Shown in pieces: positions 32,652 to 44,615 of a stretch of 64,000 bases of DNA. A program made the position numbers and the translations under genes. The notes beneath the pieces were generated by a model. The model ran no database searches. It saw only the letters and a list, made by a program, of their open reading frames with translations, and was not told the DNA's origin. The number at the start of each line of letters is the position of its first letter. Position 1 is the first letter of the stretch. This stretch comes from Impatiens glandulifera (Eukaryota > Streptophyta > Magnoliopsida > Ericales > Balsaminaceae): assembly GCF_907164915.1 (NCBI RefSeq), contig NC_061862.1, positions 83,169,718-83,233,717 on the forward strand. Reading direction: 5' to 3'.

Positions 32652-34985
32652 GAATGTGTATGATATTCATATAATTAAAATATAATAATATAATTGAGAT
32701 TATAAAATATAAAATATAACATCTTAATAAAAAAAACATGTAACATGTTTGAATCTACGAATGGTTAGACAAGACTTACACAAAAATAGTGGCTATCATT
32801 TTAGTGAGAAGAATTTATATAATTTAATTTGAAGACAAAATGAGTTTATGAGTTTATTAGTCAAAAATAAGTTATAATTCCAATATGAGAAACAATATAG
32901 CTGAAACTTTAAACAATCCATTGTTTAAATTATTAATCAAGAGTTCAAATTTCAGGCTATAGAATTAATTTTTTTTCATAATTATAGTAATAATCTTCAT
33001 TATGTATGGATTAACCAATTCTAACTATTTAAACAAAAATAAATATAATAAAACCAATTTAAACAAAATTATACATAGAAAAATATTTAAAACTTAATTA
33101 AATATATAGAGTATATAAAATAAGAGTAATATAGGGGAGTGATATACTCCTAGTTGAGTAAGAATAATTTAAAATGTTTATTTCTCCTTATTTGTTTACA
33201 TTACTAATTTATATTTTCTTTTTCTAGATATACTAATAAATTTATTTATATATATTTTTGTTAACTTATTTATTTATTTCTATATTTTTTTTAAGTAATA
33301 ACATATAAAATATAAACAAGTCAAATAAAATATAATTGAAATAATTTGTTAAGAATTATAAATATATTTTGAATCAAATATGATTTTACTTTAAATGATA
33401 TTTTATTTATTGTAAAAACTAATATTGATGAGGGATGATTAAGGACAATTTGAAATTATATTCAGTTGTTAAATATATGTTAAAAGGATATACTTTTAAA
33501 CAACATTTTAATATATATTTTTTTGCAAGTATATTTCATTCTACTCTCTACTCTTTAATTAGATTTGAGATAAGATACTAAATTAATTAGTGAATATTTT
33601 TAATTAAATATAGTACAATTAATCAGTATTTGTTCTAATTTGAATTATTTTTATTATTGAAAATTAATTTTCTTTTTTAATAAATAGAAGAGAATTATAA
33701 ATTATTGAGTCCAACAAAAATAAATAATTAAAAGAATATATATTTTTTCACTTTCTTTATATATATATATATAAATATATATTAAATTATTATTATTTTA
33801 ATTTTATATATATATATATATAACAAAACTTGATATATATATATATATATAATAAATTTATATATATAATAAATTTATATATATAACAAAATATATATAT
33901 ATATATATATATAATTTTAAAAACATATTAATAATTTAAAAAAATATATTTATAATAAAAAATTGAAGAGATATAATTATTAAATATTTTTTTTAATAAT
34001 AAAAAATTGAAAGGAGATAAATCATTAAATATGTAATATTTAAAAATAAAGAAGGTGAAATGTTAGATTTTATAAATTAAATCTAATAATACTTTATATA
34101 AATTTAAAATAACTATCAAATGATAAACAAGTAAGTTGAGATGATAGATGAATTCAATTATTAGAAATAGAACATACTTTGAGCTTTCATTGTTCCTTGA
34201 TTGTCTTTGGGATGAATTTTGGTTGATGGATTTTCTAACTTAGCACAACCCTTAACTTTACTTTGAGATTTCTCACTATGTGAATCCTTTCTGTCGATGG
34301 GAAGACAAGAGAAATGTCTTACCTACTGAATGTTGCAATCTTACTAATATCAATCTACAAGTATTAAGTCCAATGGGCCTTATTCAATATAGTGTTGTGT
34401 AGATTGGAGACCATAACTATATTTTTTTATATTTCGATTATTTATAAATGAGTCCCTCATTGATATTTAAATAACTTTTTAGTCTCTACGCATTTATTCT
34501 ATAATTTACGTATTTTATAAATCTCTTTAATACCTTATTTGAGCTCTATAATTTAGATTTATTACATAATAGCCCAACACTATAAATATTGAATTAAAAA
34601 CCCAATAATTATTGAATTATTATAAATTAATCCAACATGAAAATGATATATTTCATATTTATAAGGTGGCATATACACTATCATTAGAATCTCATTCCTG
34701 CAAATCATTCACTATTACTCATAAAATAAACATACTTATCAGAACACATAAAATTATCCAAAACTTTTTAGAGGTAAATCAAGATGACCCTATCTTATGT
34801 AACAATCTATGTAAAATTTGTTGTATATAAAAGTTACACACTATATTCATAGAGATATTCATAATGTTTTATCTCTACAAGAGACATCAAAATTAAATAT
34901 TAAATATGGGAAGGGCTTTTCCTATCCCTCACACCCGTATCCCCACTCACATTCACCCTCCAAAATTACTCATTTATCTCTATCA

Positions 34986-35049
<64 letters not shown>

Positions 35050-35131
35050 TTATTTTACTTATTTTATTCAATCATTAATTTTTTCTTATCATTAAATATA
35101 ATTAATTAATTAATTTTTAATATATTTTTTC
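32652..35131. other. AT-rich region with microsatellites
   Basis: Several TA microsatellites (33755-33905). The minus-strand stretch 34165-34330 reads open with coding-like composition (KDSHSEKSQSKVKGCAKL) and may be an exon relic, but I do not recognise the family. Confidence 0.35.
34988..35046. repeat. (AT)n microsatellite
   Basis: About 28 uninterrupted AT repeats following a CT/CA-rich segment. A likely polymorphic locus and a place where assembly length may be uncertain. Confidence 0.9.
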
Positions 35132-35705
35132 TGTTGGAATTATTTCCAATATTTGGGTACATATATAATTTAATAATGGTATATTAGTTGTTATCATAAT
35201 AAAGATTAAAGCCCAAATAAAGTGATCTATTAAAGTATAAAGGTTATAGGCTTATTTAGACATCTATAATAAATATGGGGACATATTTGTGTAGAAGCAG
35301 AAATACCATTCATTATTTCGTTGATGGGCCGAATAATAAATGGGTATATTAGGGCTAGGTCCCCAACCCATATAGATAGCCAGCCTATTTGTTTCTCTCA
35401 TCAAACAATAAGGATTAAGTTCATCTCTCAAGAACTCTCAAAAAGGCTATCGATATAGGGTTGGAAGACTTAAACCCCACCCACATCAAACATTCCGATC
35501 CAGGTCTAGATCCAGAACGAGAAGATCCACATTCAGATTCAGATCCAAGATCAAGAAGAAGAGAATAACGAAGAACGGTTTAATGAACCGTTCTTCATTA
35601 AAGATCTAGGTACGTTTCCGCAACATATGATTATCTTGATTTATCGACATAAAGTATTAAGAATATAGATTTAAGGATTAAAGATCTAGACGAAAGAAAC
35701 TAACA
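35132..35705. mobile_element. Solo LTR, 574 bp, with perfect 5-bp target duplication
   Basis: The segment starts TGTTGGAATT and ends ACTAACA (TG...CA), and is flanked by exact TTTTC copies at 35127-35131 and 35706-35710. The interior has an LTR-like layout: an AT-rich first half, then CT- and GATCCA-rich sequence containing an inverted pair (AACGGTTTAATGAACCGTT, about 35575-35593). No primer-binding site or coding region adjoins it, so it is a solo LTR left by recombination. Confidence 0.75.
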
Positions 35706-35710
35706 TTTTC

Positions 35711-37269
35711 TACTTTATTTATTTAATATTCTTTAGATTTTTTTTTATCTTCTAATTTTTTAATATTAAGTATTTGAGTACGATAGGGGAGCAAAATTTT
35801 TATATATTAATTCATGTACGTAAAATTATAATTTTTTTTAAATTTTTTTTGTTTATTTAATTTTTTAATAAAATATATTTATTAAAAATTCAGTAATATT
35901 ATAACTTTCTTTTTTATATAAGGTTTTCTTTTTTTATAGGTGAAAGATTAGTAATTTGAATTTTATTTATTATAAATTTAAATTTGCATAGGGCTGGATT
36001 TAATAAAAAAAATATTTTTTTATTTTTTTTATTAATATGTTCATTTTTCGTCATTTATAACTAAAAAAATTATAACAAATAAGATTTAACGTAAAAATTT
36101 ACGAATGAATTCATATTTTTTTAAATAAAAAAAAGTTCTTAACCGAAATAAGAAAATCAAAATAAATATTCGAAAACCAATATAAAAAATATTAAATTAA
36201 AAAATTAAAAAAATGATATTAAAAGATAATTAATTAAATTTAATTAAATAATAAAAATATAATAATAAAATTAAATAATTAAAGTTAATTTAAATATTAG
36301 AAAATAATTAATTAAATTTAATGAATAAGAAAAATATAATAATTAAATTAAATAAATAAATTAATTTAAATAAGTAAAATAAGAAATGTAAATATATAAA
36401 AGTAGTAGGAATTAATATATAATTTAAGTGTTGAGTGAGGAGTAGAGCCAAGGTAAAATTGTCAAGAGGGGGAGTGAGAAGCAATTTACATTAAATATTA
36501 AATAATTTTATTTTTATTAAAAAAATTAGTGAAACGTGTTTATTTAATTATTAAATTTGAATAACAAATATTTAAACAATAAATTTAATTAATGTAATAA
36601 CTCATTTTAATAATGAATGAAGAAAAAAATAAAAAATATTAAGTCAACTCTTCTATTATTTGTAAGGCATTACACTTACTCTCTCTTATACTATTTTACT
36701 TGAATTATTATAATTGTTTTATATATAAAATAATATATAATTTATCACAGCTTCGTGTGGAAACTTCTTTAGGGTTTTGATTGATTCCCTCCAAGTACTC
36801 ATTATTGGCTTGTCTTGTCTTGCACAATACACTTCAACTCAAATTTACATAAAAATTATAAACTCTCTTCTTTATTATACACATATATTTTTTTTAAATA
36901 ATAGGTAGTTTATGAGTTTTATTTTAAAAAATAAATATATTAAATTTAATTATCAATTAAAAACACCTTAAAGTTGAGTGAGATAGAATTATTATTGCAA
37001 AAAATAACTTTAATTATATATATATATATATATTATTATATGGCATCTTATCTTAATTTAATACCGCAGTAAATTAAGAAGAACAAAAATAATTTAAATG
37101 TTGAATATTGTTATAATATTTGATTTAATTTAGAAATTTTGGATCCATATACTTTGTTTTCATTAAGGTTTTATTTTCTTTTTCATTTTATAATATGATT
37201 TCAATAAACACTAATTATAAGACAAACTCATATTCTATAATGAAAAATATGTATCCTAGTGTTGATCGA
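35711..37269. other. AT-rich, no gene seen
   Basis: Poly-A/T and ATTAA-rich DNA; a TA microsatellite near 37016-37031. No transposon ends or protein similarity recognised. Confidence 0.35.
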
Positions 37270-37479
37270 CCTGCGACAGATGCGCATTCGCCTGCGACAG
37301 ATGCGCATTCGCCTGCGACAGATGCGCATTCGCCTGCGACAGATGCGCATTCGCCTGCGACAGATGCGCATTCGCCTGCGACAGATGCGCATTCGTCTGC
37401 GACAGATGCGCATTCGTCTGCGACAGATGCGCATTCGTCTGCGACAAATGCGCAATCGTCTGCAACAGCCTTCGACAGA
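37270..37479. repeat. 21-bp minisatellite, ten copies
   Basis: The unit CCTGCGACAGATGCGCATTC plus one G repeats ten times, the last four with small changes (CCT to TCT, then AAATGCGCAATC). It is GC-rich in a very AT-rich neighbourhood. Because 21 is a multiple of three and the unit has no stop, several frames stay open (for example ATDAHSP repeats), which explains the 165-codon ORF at 37195-37692. Each unit holds the 8-base palindrome ATGCGCAT and several CpG sites. Confidence 0.9.
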
Positions 37480-37896
37480 TGTATTTTAAACCCAAAACGA
37501 TTCAGTCGACCTTCGACGATGCATTTTAAGCCTGGTTTTGTTGGATCGTTTTTCGCAACGATGATCGTTCTTTGTTCTGCTTGGATCATCGTTGGGGGTC
37601 GGGGGAGCGATGGGGTTTCGTGGCTTGGATCGTCGTCGGGGAGAGGTGGGTCATGGGTTGGATCGGTCGTAGTTGGAGAGGAGGCGGTTTAGAAATATGA
37701 AAAGAGGAGAGAGAGAGTGAAAACTGAAGAGAAGAAGGGAAGGAGAAATGAAAGAGACTGTTTTATTTATTTATTATTATTTAAGGGTAATAATGTCTTT
37801 TTGCATAGGGAAAATGTTATATTTGAAAATTTTATTTAGCCTATGCTAAATTTGGACTCGTCAAATTTCCCTATATAAACTAATGATTATCATAAG
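37480..37896. other. GC-richer flank of the minisatellite
   Basis: The GC-rich, G-heavy stretch to about 37690 reads on the minus strand like a CT-rich 5' leader. It is followed by AT-rich DNA. No protein family is recognisable; it may be part of an old mobile element. Confidence 0.35.
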
Positions 37897-39761
37897 CAGG
37901 GACGGAGCCAGGATTTTAAATCTATCCGGGCTAAAAACATTTTTACAAAAACTAATATATAACACAGTTTTTTTAATAATTTATGATATATTAAAAAATT
38001 CTGAATTGTTTAAGCACAACCAAAGAAAAATCATGACATCTATTATTAGATAGTACATGATTTACATGATGTCGCCCACATAAAAATACGCCCCGACAGA
38101 ATGTGGTCCTCCGTTTTCTCTCTAACATCTTATAAATCATGAACTATTTAAAAAACGATGTCATGCTTTGTTTCGCTGTGCTTAAAATTTCATATTTTTT
38201 TCTTAGGTATGTTTATACGATTCAGCTTATACTTAGGGCATGTTTGGTACATGGTTTTGTACTCAGAAATGAGAAAGGGAATGAAATGAGATGTTTGGTT
38301 TGTGGTTTGATTACAAGATATTGATTTGATTCCCGGATACTCAGGAATCATCAAATCCTCTCTAAATTGGGAGGAACGAATCCATTTCGTAGGGATACAC
38401 TTTCTCTCCCATTATCTCCAATCTCCTATTTTATCTCTCATAATTATAATTATAATTATAATATCATATATATTTTATAATTATATTATACTTTATTTTA
38501 TAATTAAAATAATAATAAACTTTTATTTATTTATAAAATAAATAATTTTAATTATTCAAATAATATTAAGAAATCATTTAAAATAAAATTTTAATAATAA
38601 TTACAATAACTAATAATAATATAATTAATTTTATATAATTAATTTTAAATATTATATACTAATAATAAAATTAAAATAAATTAATTAAAATATAAAACTA
38701 AAAATAAAATATCAATTTTATATAAGAAAATATTAAAAAACTTAAATATGAAATATTTTAACAAAAGTTATTATTAAAAAAATTATACCATGTTATAATA
38801 TATTATTAAATAAAACATTATATTTAATTTAAATGTATTTATCTATTATTAATATATAATATTGGAAAGACTTTGTCTTATATTATTTATATTTGATAGA
38901 TAATTATTTATTTATCATTAATAAAAAAATTTAAAACATTAACATTTTTTTGTTATAAGTATTTTTATTTTGAAAAAATATAATTAATATGATAAAATAT
39001 TAAATATTTATATTTTATTAAATTATGTCACTTAAATATTTTATATATTTAAATAATTATGTTATAAAAAAAATAATATTATATATTTTTAATTTAATAA
39101 AAATAAATATTAATCATAGTTTTAATAATAAAATTATATTTATAACTTTTCTCTTATATATCCAAACATTATTAATGGGAATGAGAATGAGAATGATTAA
39201 AACTTTTAACCAAACACTACACTTCTTTCAATCATACCCATCTCATTCCACACATCTATCAATCTCAATCATATTCTCATTCATTTATTCCCCTTAACGT
39301 CTAGTAAGAAAAAAAATTAAAATTTTAAATTAGGACGGTAACTATTATTGTTCGGGACATAATTTCTTAATTAAGCTGTATAAATTATATATAGCTTAAG
39401 GTTAGTTAACTAAATTTATTTAGGAATGAATGAGTTATAGGCTTTTTTTTTTTTTTTTATTTAGGAATGATAAATTATATATTATTGAGTCTGCTTATTT
39501 ATTAGAAATTAATAAATTAGAATGTTAAATATTGTTCATTAATTATGAATAAATATATTATATAGTATATTAGTACTTGTGTTGAAATTATATAGTTATA
39601 CATAAATATATTTATAATATATATATTATAGCTCAACATGTGATGCCTCTGGGCTAAGTATATAAAATTAATACATTAGTAAGTAATATAATTATATATT
39701 ATATACTATGTATCTATTAAGGAGCTCGGCCCTCCGGGCTCTTGTGAGTGGCTCCGCCCTG
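37897..39761. mobile_element. hAT (Tip100-like) non-autonomous element, host to a nested insertion
   Basis: The left end CAGGGACGGAGCCA and the right end (other strand) CAGGGCGGAGCCA match the Tip100-type hAT terminus. The flanking 8-mers ATCATAAG (37889-37896) and ATGATGAG (39762-39769) agree in six of eight bases, a diverged hAT target duplication. The interior is AT-rich and non-coding; more than half of it is the element at 38236-39293. The end match is short, so the pairing of these two ends is likely but not certain. Confidence 0.5.
38236..39293. mobile_element. PIF/Harbinger-like element, copy 2, inverted and nested
   Basis: Left end GGGCATGTTTGGTACATGG; the right end, reverse-complemented, begins GGGGAATAAATGAATGAG. 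It is flanked by exact TTA duplications (38233-38235 and 39294-39296). The right end, reversed, tracks the left end of the element at 24839 through TGATAGATGTGTGGAATGAG and AGTGTAGTGTTTGGTTAA. The centre is AT-rich and non-coding. Confidence 0.75.
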
Positions 39762-39769
39762 ATGATGAG

Positions 39770-40299
39770 AGGATTTACAAACACACATAAGACAGTATAT
39801 GGAAATCATTTTTTTAAAGATAAATATTTTATTGTTGGAAAATAAGAAAGCAACCATGCATGATAATAAAATTATATATATATTTATTTGTAATGTCAAT
39901 AAAATTATCATGAAAATGTTTTTCATAATTTTATTATATAGTTAAAGATATCATTTAACACTCATACTATGAATACATTGTTAGTTGTTGGGACTAATTG
40001 AACACTGTCACAATCTGGAGTGTGGACTAAGCAATCCATATTTTGCCCTCTATCAAAATCTTTTGTATTTTTTGGATACAACTAACAATTTATCAATAAA
40101 CTCTAATTTTAATTCTGTTTCTGTTGTTAATTAATTATATATCACTTATATATTAATGTTAGACTCGTTTTCGTATTTATTTTTTTCGGACATTCATTTA
40201 CTTTCTCTGTTCGAACTACTTGTTAAAGAAAGACTAAGCGAAATCAGTGGAAGAAGAATTGTCGATCTTAATATGAGTCTCTTCTTTGTCCTCTTATTT
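39770..40299. other. Intergenic, AT-rich
   Basis: No gene seen. The moderately balanced stretch near 39980-40100 is not recognisable. Confidence 0.3.
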
Positions 40300-40565
40300 T
40301 GTCCGAGCATCTGACTCTCTGATATCATGTTAAGTTTTTAAAATTTGAATCGATTAGTAAGTTTAGGATTTGAGAACGTAACCAAGAAATTGGGAGAAAA
40401 CTTAAATGTAATTGGGAACTTTCAATCCCTTTTATACATCTAATTAAATGTATTACATTTTCTGAAATATTTACTAAGTATCAATAAAGTTCAAACACTT
40501 ATAAAAATATACATTCTAGCCTAGTTATAAATATAAACTATAAAAAAATATAATATAAATTAACA
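40300..40565 (-). mobile_element. Copia LTR remnant with primer-binding site
   Basis: On the minus strand the sequence ends ACTTAACA and is followed by TGATATCAGAGAG, close to the TGGTATCAGAGC primer-binding site (initiator Met tRNA) of Ty1/copia elements. The LTR would run from 40328 to about 40565, where the plus strand reads TTAACA and so gives TGTTAA/TTAACA ends. No matching second LTR or polyprotein lies to the left, so this is a 5' fragment. Confidence 0.5.
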
Positions 40566-43018
40566 ACATATTTTCACCACACTTGTAAAAATAGTCACTA
40601 GCAATATAGTAACTAAGTTCAATTAATAAATCCTAAGAGTTGAGATTAAATTAATTTAGACATATTAGGGACTAAATTTTGGGTCTTTCAAACAGGGACT
40701 TAATAATCAGGGAAAACAAATGTAAATTCAAGAGTTCAATTTTACATAAGATAAATTCAAGAAATTAATGTCAAATTGCAGTTGTGTAAAATTGATGATA
40801 AAATTGGATTACACATAGAGAATTGTAAGTAAATACTGTAATTAATTAATCTTAGCTTACACTTCAATGGTCTCCTCTTGATTAGTTCAATTTTATTGAG
40901 ATAATCATATTTATTATGTAAAATTAATTTTATTAAATATATTTTATTTATTCTGAAATTAATAATTCAATAAATTATCTAATTATTTATTTTATACTTT
41001 ATTCATAATTTCTTATCCCAATTTTCACTATTAAAAAAAAGGAGACAACCTCCTAGATGGGCACCATAAAGTTGGAAAAGAGACAAGTTTTTATAAAGTG
41101 AGTTATCAAAAATATTGGCTGACAAAAAGGGACATAATATTGCAGCAACCTCATAAATTTAATAATAAAGTACATTTTAGACTTAAAAAAGAAACATAAA
41201 GGCTGAGCCCTAAATATATATATAATTTTAAAAAACTATTCAAATAATATCTTAAAGCCTTCTGAGTTATTTAAATTAGGGTTAACTAAAATTGAAAAAT
41301 TGAGAAATCAAATTGAATTGTAAAAAAACTAACCAAACTGAGTTTTGAACGGTTTATAATTTCTTGTACCAACCACGACTGGTTCAGTTGGTAATTTAAA
41401 TAATAAAAAATCGACAAATAAACCGACCGACCGTATTGTTTAAATATATTTTACATGTATGTCTTTTTAATTTATTGGTAAGGATAAAGATGTTTTTTAG
41501 TTAAGGGTTTCTATTTTGATAGACACATCTTTATTATTTTATATGTTGATATTTTTTATAAAATTATTTAGATTTATTTTATTTTCTAATATATATTTTT
41601 TTAAATTAAATAATTGACTTGTTACTTAATATATTAAACTTTTATTCATCAAAACTTTTTTTAATCAGTTTTTCATTCTTTTAGTTTATTATATTATAAA
41701 TTTATTTATTTATTTATTTTTTACTTTAATACATGAGGAGTGAGAGAGAATTTGGGAGAAGAATATATGAGAAAATTTGTTATTTTTGTAGGGAATTAGA
41801 TTAGGTCAATTCACTCTCAAATTTCTTCTCTCATATATTATCATAGATTAGGTCAATTCACTCTCAAATTTTTTCTCTTAAATTCTCTCTTCCAATTATT
41901 TCTCATATTATATATATTTGTTATTTTTTTTAACGATTAAACTGGTAAATCGATCGAACCGATTTTATAACCAATCAACCCGAACTGATATTTAACCGCC
42001 AATCAATTAATGAAGATTTTGAAAAACCGATACCAACTATTGGGATGAAATTTTCGATGAAAAAACGACCGAACCAAACCTCTTACACCCCTACTTTAAA
42101 TAACTAAGTCCACTCAAACATCATTTTATTCTCTTTCTTATCAATCACATCACTCAATTTATTATCAAAAATACTAAAATACCAAATATTTTAAATTATT
42201 ATTTATTACTTTATTATTATATATCAATATTCTTTAAGTAATTTTATTAAAAATATTATTACATTCTCAAAATTATCACCTGTCATTATTCATTTTCTCC
42301 CTCCAGTTATTATAATAACACCCATCCGAAATAGGCCTAATTCTTTATCTACTTGATTTTAATTTATCTAAGAATTATTTTCAATAAAATTAAATATTAA
42401 ATTAAATTTGAAGATCATGAATAATAGATAGATGTGAAATGTGAAAATTGATTATCATATAATTACTAGAGATTATTTTCATTATTTATCATGTTGGTTA
42501 AGGATGAAGTATGAAGCAACAAGATTATGATGGAGGAATTTGTTGTTTGCTTATCTATTTAAATAAATTCTTTAAAAAAAATTTGATCAATTTTATAAAT
42601 AATTAATTTAATTAAATAAAAAGAATTTTATTTATAAAGTTAAATGAAGGTGTCAAGTTTATTTATAAAGTTGTAAAATTATATTCATGTATATAAACTA
42701 GTAAAATATGTTAAAATTATGTAACATAAGAGAATGCCTCAAATGGCGGTTGAATTTTTATCCACGCATGGCCAATCCCCTAATTTATTAGTTTTTCTTG
42801 ATTTACCACAAAGAGGTAATTTTCAGTTCATACACTATTTACAAGCAATTACTGGCATCATTAAACGCATTAACCAGTCTCAATAACCGCATTAACTGGC
42901 AGAATCGCAAGCAAAGCTCGACACTACTAGCGAAGCTCTACGACAGAGCATTTCCATTATTGAAATTATAGAGTCAATCACTGCTCTCTCTCTTTCCGGC
43001 CGGTATGTAGAATGGAAA
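40566..43018. other. AT-rich, repeats and possible relics
   Basis: A 47-bp direct repeat (GATTAGGTCAATTCACTCTCAAATTT) lies at about 41802-41880. The segment 42100-42345 ends in ATAGGCCTAATT and may be another MITE, but its left end is unclear. The stretch 42890-43010 reads open with coding-like composition (LAESQAKLDTTSEALRQSIS) up to the foldback element, but I do not recognise it. Confidence 0.35.
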
Positions 43019-43872
43019 CCATTTCCTGTCCTACCCACCTTTCAAACAATTTTTCCCAAACTACCCACATTTTCATTCACATTCTCAAACTACCCACATT
43101 TCTCTCTCTAAATCATTAATCAACCTATTAATTAACTCACTCTCTATCTTAACCCACTAATTAACTTCTCCCTCTCTAAACTCATTAATTAACTCTTCTC
43201 TCTCTTTCAAATATTAATTAATATTCTCACTTTTAAATTATTAATTAATTCAATTGAAATATATTATATAAATATTAAAATAAAATAACACATATATTTT
43301 ATTTTTATTTAAATTTACAAATATAATATATATAGTTCAAATTAAATACACTAAATTAAATAATTTAAATAGCTATTATAAAATAAAATAAAATAGAATA
43401 CATTACATAAATGGAAACTTGAAATAAAATATATTACATAATGTATTCTATTGTTTATGTTATGTATTTTATTGTGATGTAATGTATTTTATTTTAATAT
43501 TTATGTAATATATTTTATTTCAAGTTCCCGTTTATGTAATATATTTAATTTAAATTATATATATTATATTTATAGATTTAAATAAAAATAAAACATATGT
43601 TATTTTATTTTAATATTTATATAATATATTTCAATTGAATTAATTAATAGTTTAAAAGTGAGGATATTAATTAATAGTTGAAAGAAAGAGAGGAGTTAAT
43701 TAATGGGTTTAGAGAGAGAGAGTGAGTTAATTAGTGGGTTAAAATAGAGAGTGAGTTAATTAATAGGTTGATTAATAATTTAGAGAGAGAAAGGTGGGTA
43801 GTTTGGGAATGTGAATGAAAATGTGGGTAGTTTGGGAAAATTTGTTTGAAAGGTGGGTAGGACATGAAATGG
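43019..43872. repeat. ~850-bp foldback element (long palindrome)
   Basis: The left half from CCATTTCCTGTCCTACCCACC is matched by the reverse complement of the right half, which begins CCATTTCATGTCCTACCCACC. Pairing continues through the AACTACCCACATTTTCATTC block, the TTAATTAACTC blocks, TCAATTGAAATATATTATAT and GGAAACTTGAAATAAAATA nearly to the centre at about 43445. The arms are about 400 bp. I found no clear target duplication. The transcript of this region would fold into one long hairpin. Confidence 0.85.
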
Positions 43873-44249
43873 GAGCGAAGTGGGCTGTGTAATCATTGGA
43901 ATTTGCACTCTTTTTTATTTGGATATTTATTTTATTTTTTAACTTATTTTTTTTCATTTCAAACATTTTTTCTTTACATTTAATACATAAAAATTAAACA
44001 AATAAATAAATAAAAATTCCCGGTCCTTGTTCTTCTCATTACAAACCTGAATCTCCTCAATTGATCTCAAAGCAACGGGACTGAAAATTCTGAATTTCGT
44101 TTGAATATCTTGTTTGAAATTTTCGATTTCATTAAGTTTTCGGATTAGAACAGTGAGTTTTTAGCAGTTAAATGTGATATAACACCTGCGATGGTTAGAA
44201 TTTTGAAAAAGAAATTGAGATTTTAGAAACGGTTATTGAGATTCTAACT

Positions 44250-44615
44250 TTGATTATAGCTATTGAGATTCTAACATTGATTATAATCGAAGTTGGAATT
44301 GATAAGCTAAATAAATTGGTATTCGAAATGTATAATGATTGTTTGTCCTCGTTTATGATTGGTCTTCGTAAAGGAAAAGTTAGTTCGAAAATCGCTTCAG
44401 CTAGGGTTTTGGAATCAATTTCGTTAGATCCTCAATCTCAGAGTTCAATCTTAAATAAACGAGGTTTATTACCGATATTATATTATTTGATAGAAACTAA
44501 TCAATTCAATGATCAGATCACAAAACAAGGTGTATTATCATGTCTTATAGCAATATTAAAGTCTAGGAAGACACTAAAACATGATTTAGTTAAAAAGGAA
44601 TTAAAAAAAAAATGA
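44250..44615 (+). pseudogene. Fragment of a U-box/ARM (PUB) E3 ligase gene
   Basis: The frame reads LRKGKVSSKIASARVLESIS and LDPQSQSSILNKRGLLPILY, then GVLSCLIAILKSRKTLKHDL, matching the first ARM repeats of PUB20-24-type E3 ubiquitin ligases ('LLxxLxxGSxxxKxxAARVLExIA' and 'EGxLxxLVxLL'). The U-box that should precede it is absent and the ARM array stops after about 95 residues in a Lys run, so it is a fragment. It lies about 400 bp right of the foldback element. Confidence 0.55.

Noticed and set aside
34165..34330. Possible exon on the minus strand (KDSHSEKSQSKVKGCAKL)
   Set aside because: Ends in stops with no neighbouring exon or known family; evidence too thin for a gene call.
37195..37692. 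165-codon ORF with ATDAHSP repeats
   Set aside because: The frame is open because the 21-bp unit has no stop and is a multiple of three; several frames on both strands are open too, and the flanks match no protein family.
42890..43010. Open stretch (LAESQAKLDTTSEALRQSIS) running into the foldback element
   Set aside because: Could be a retrotransposon gag or gene relic, but nothing confirms it.
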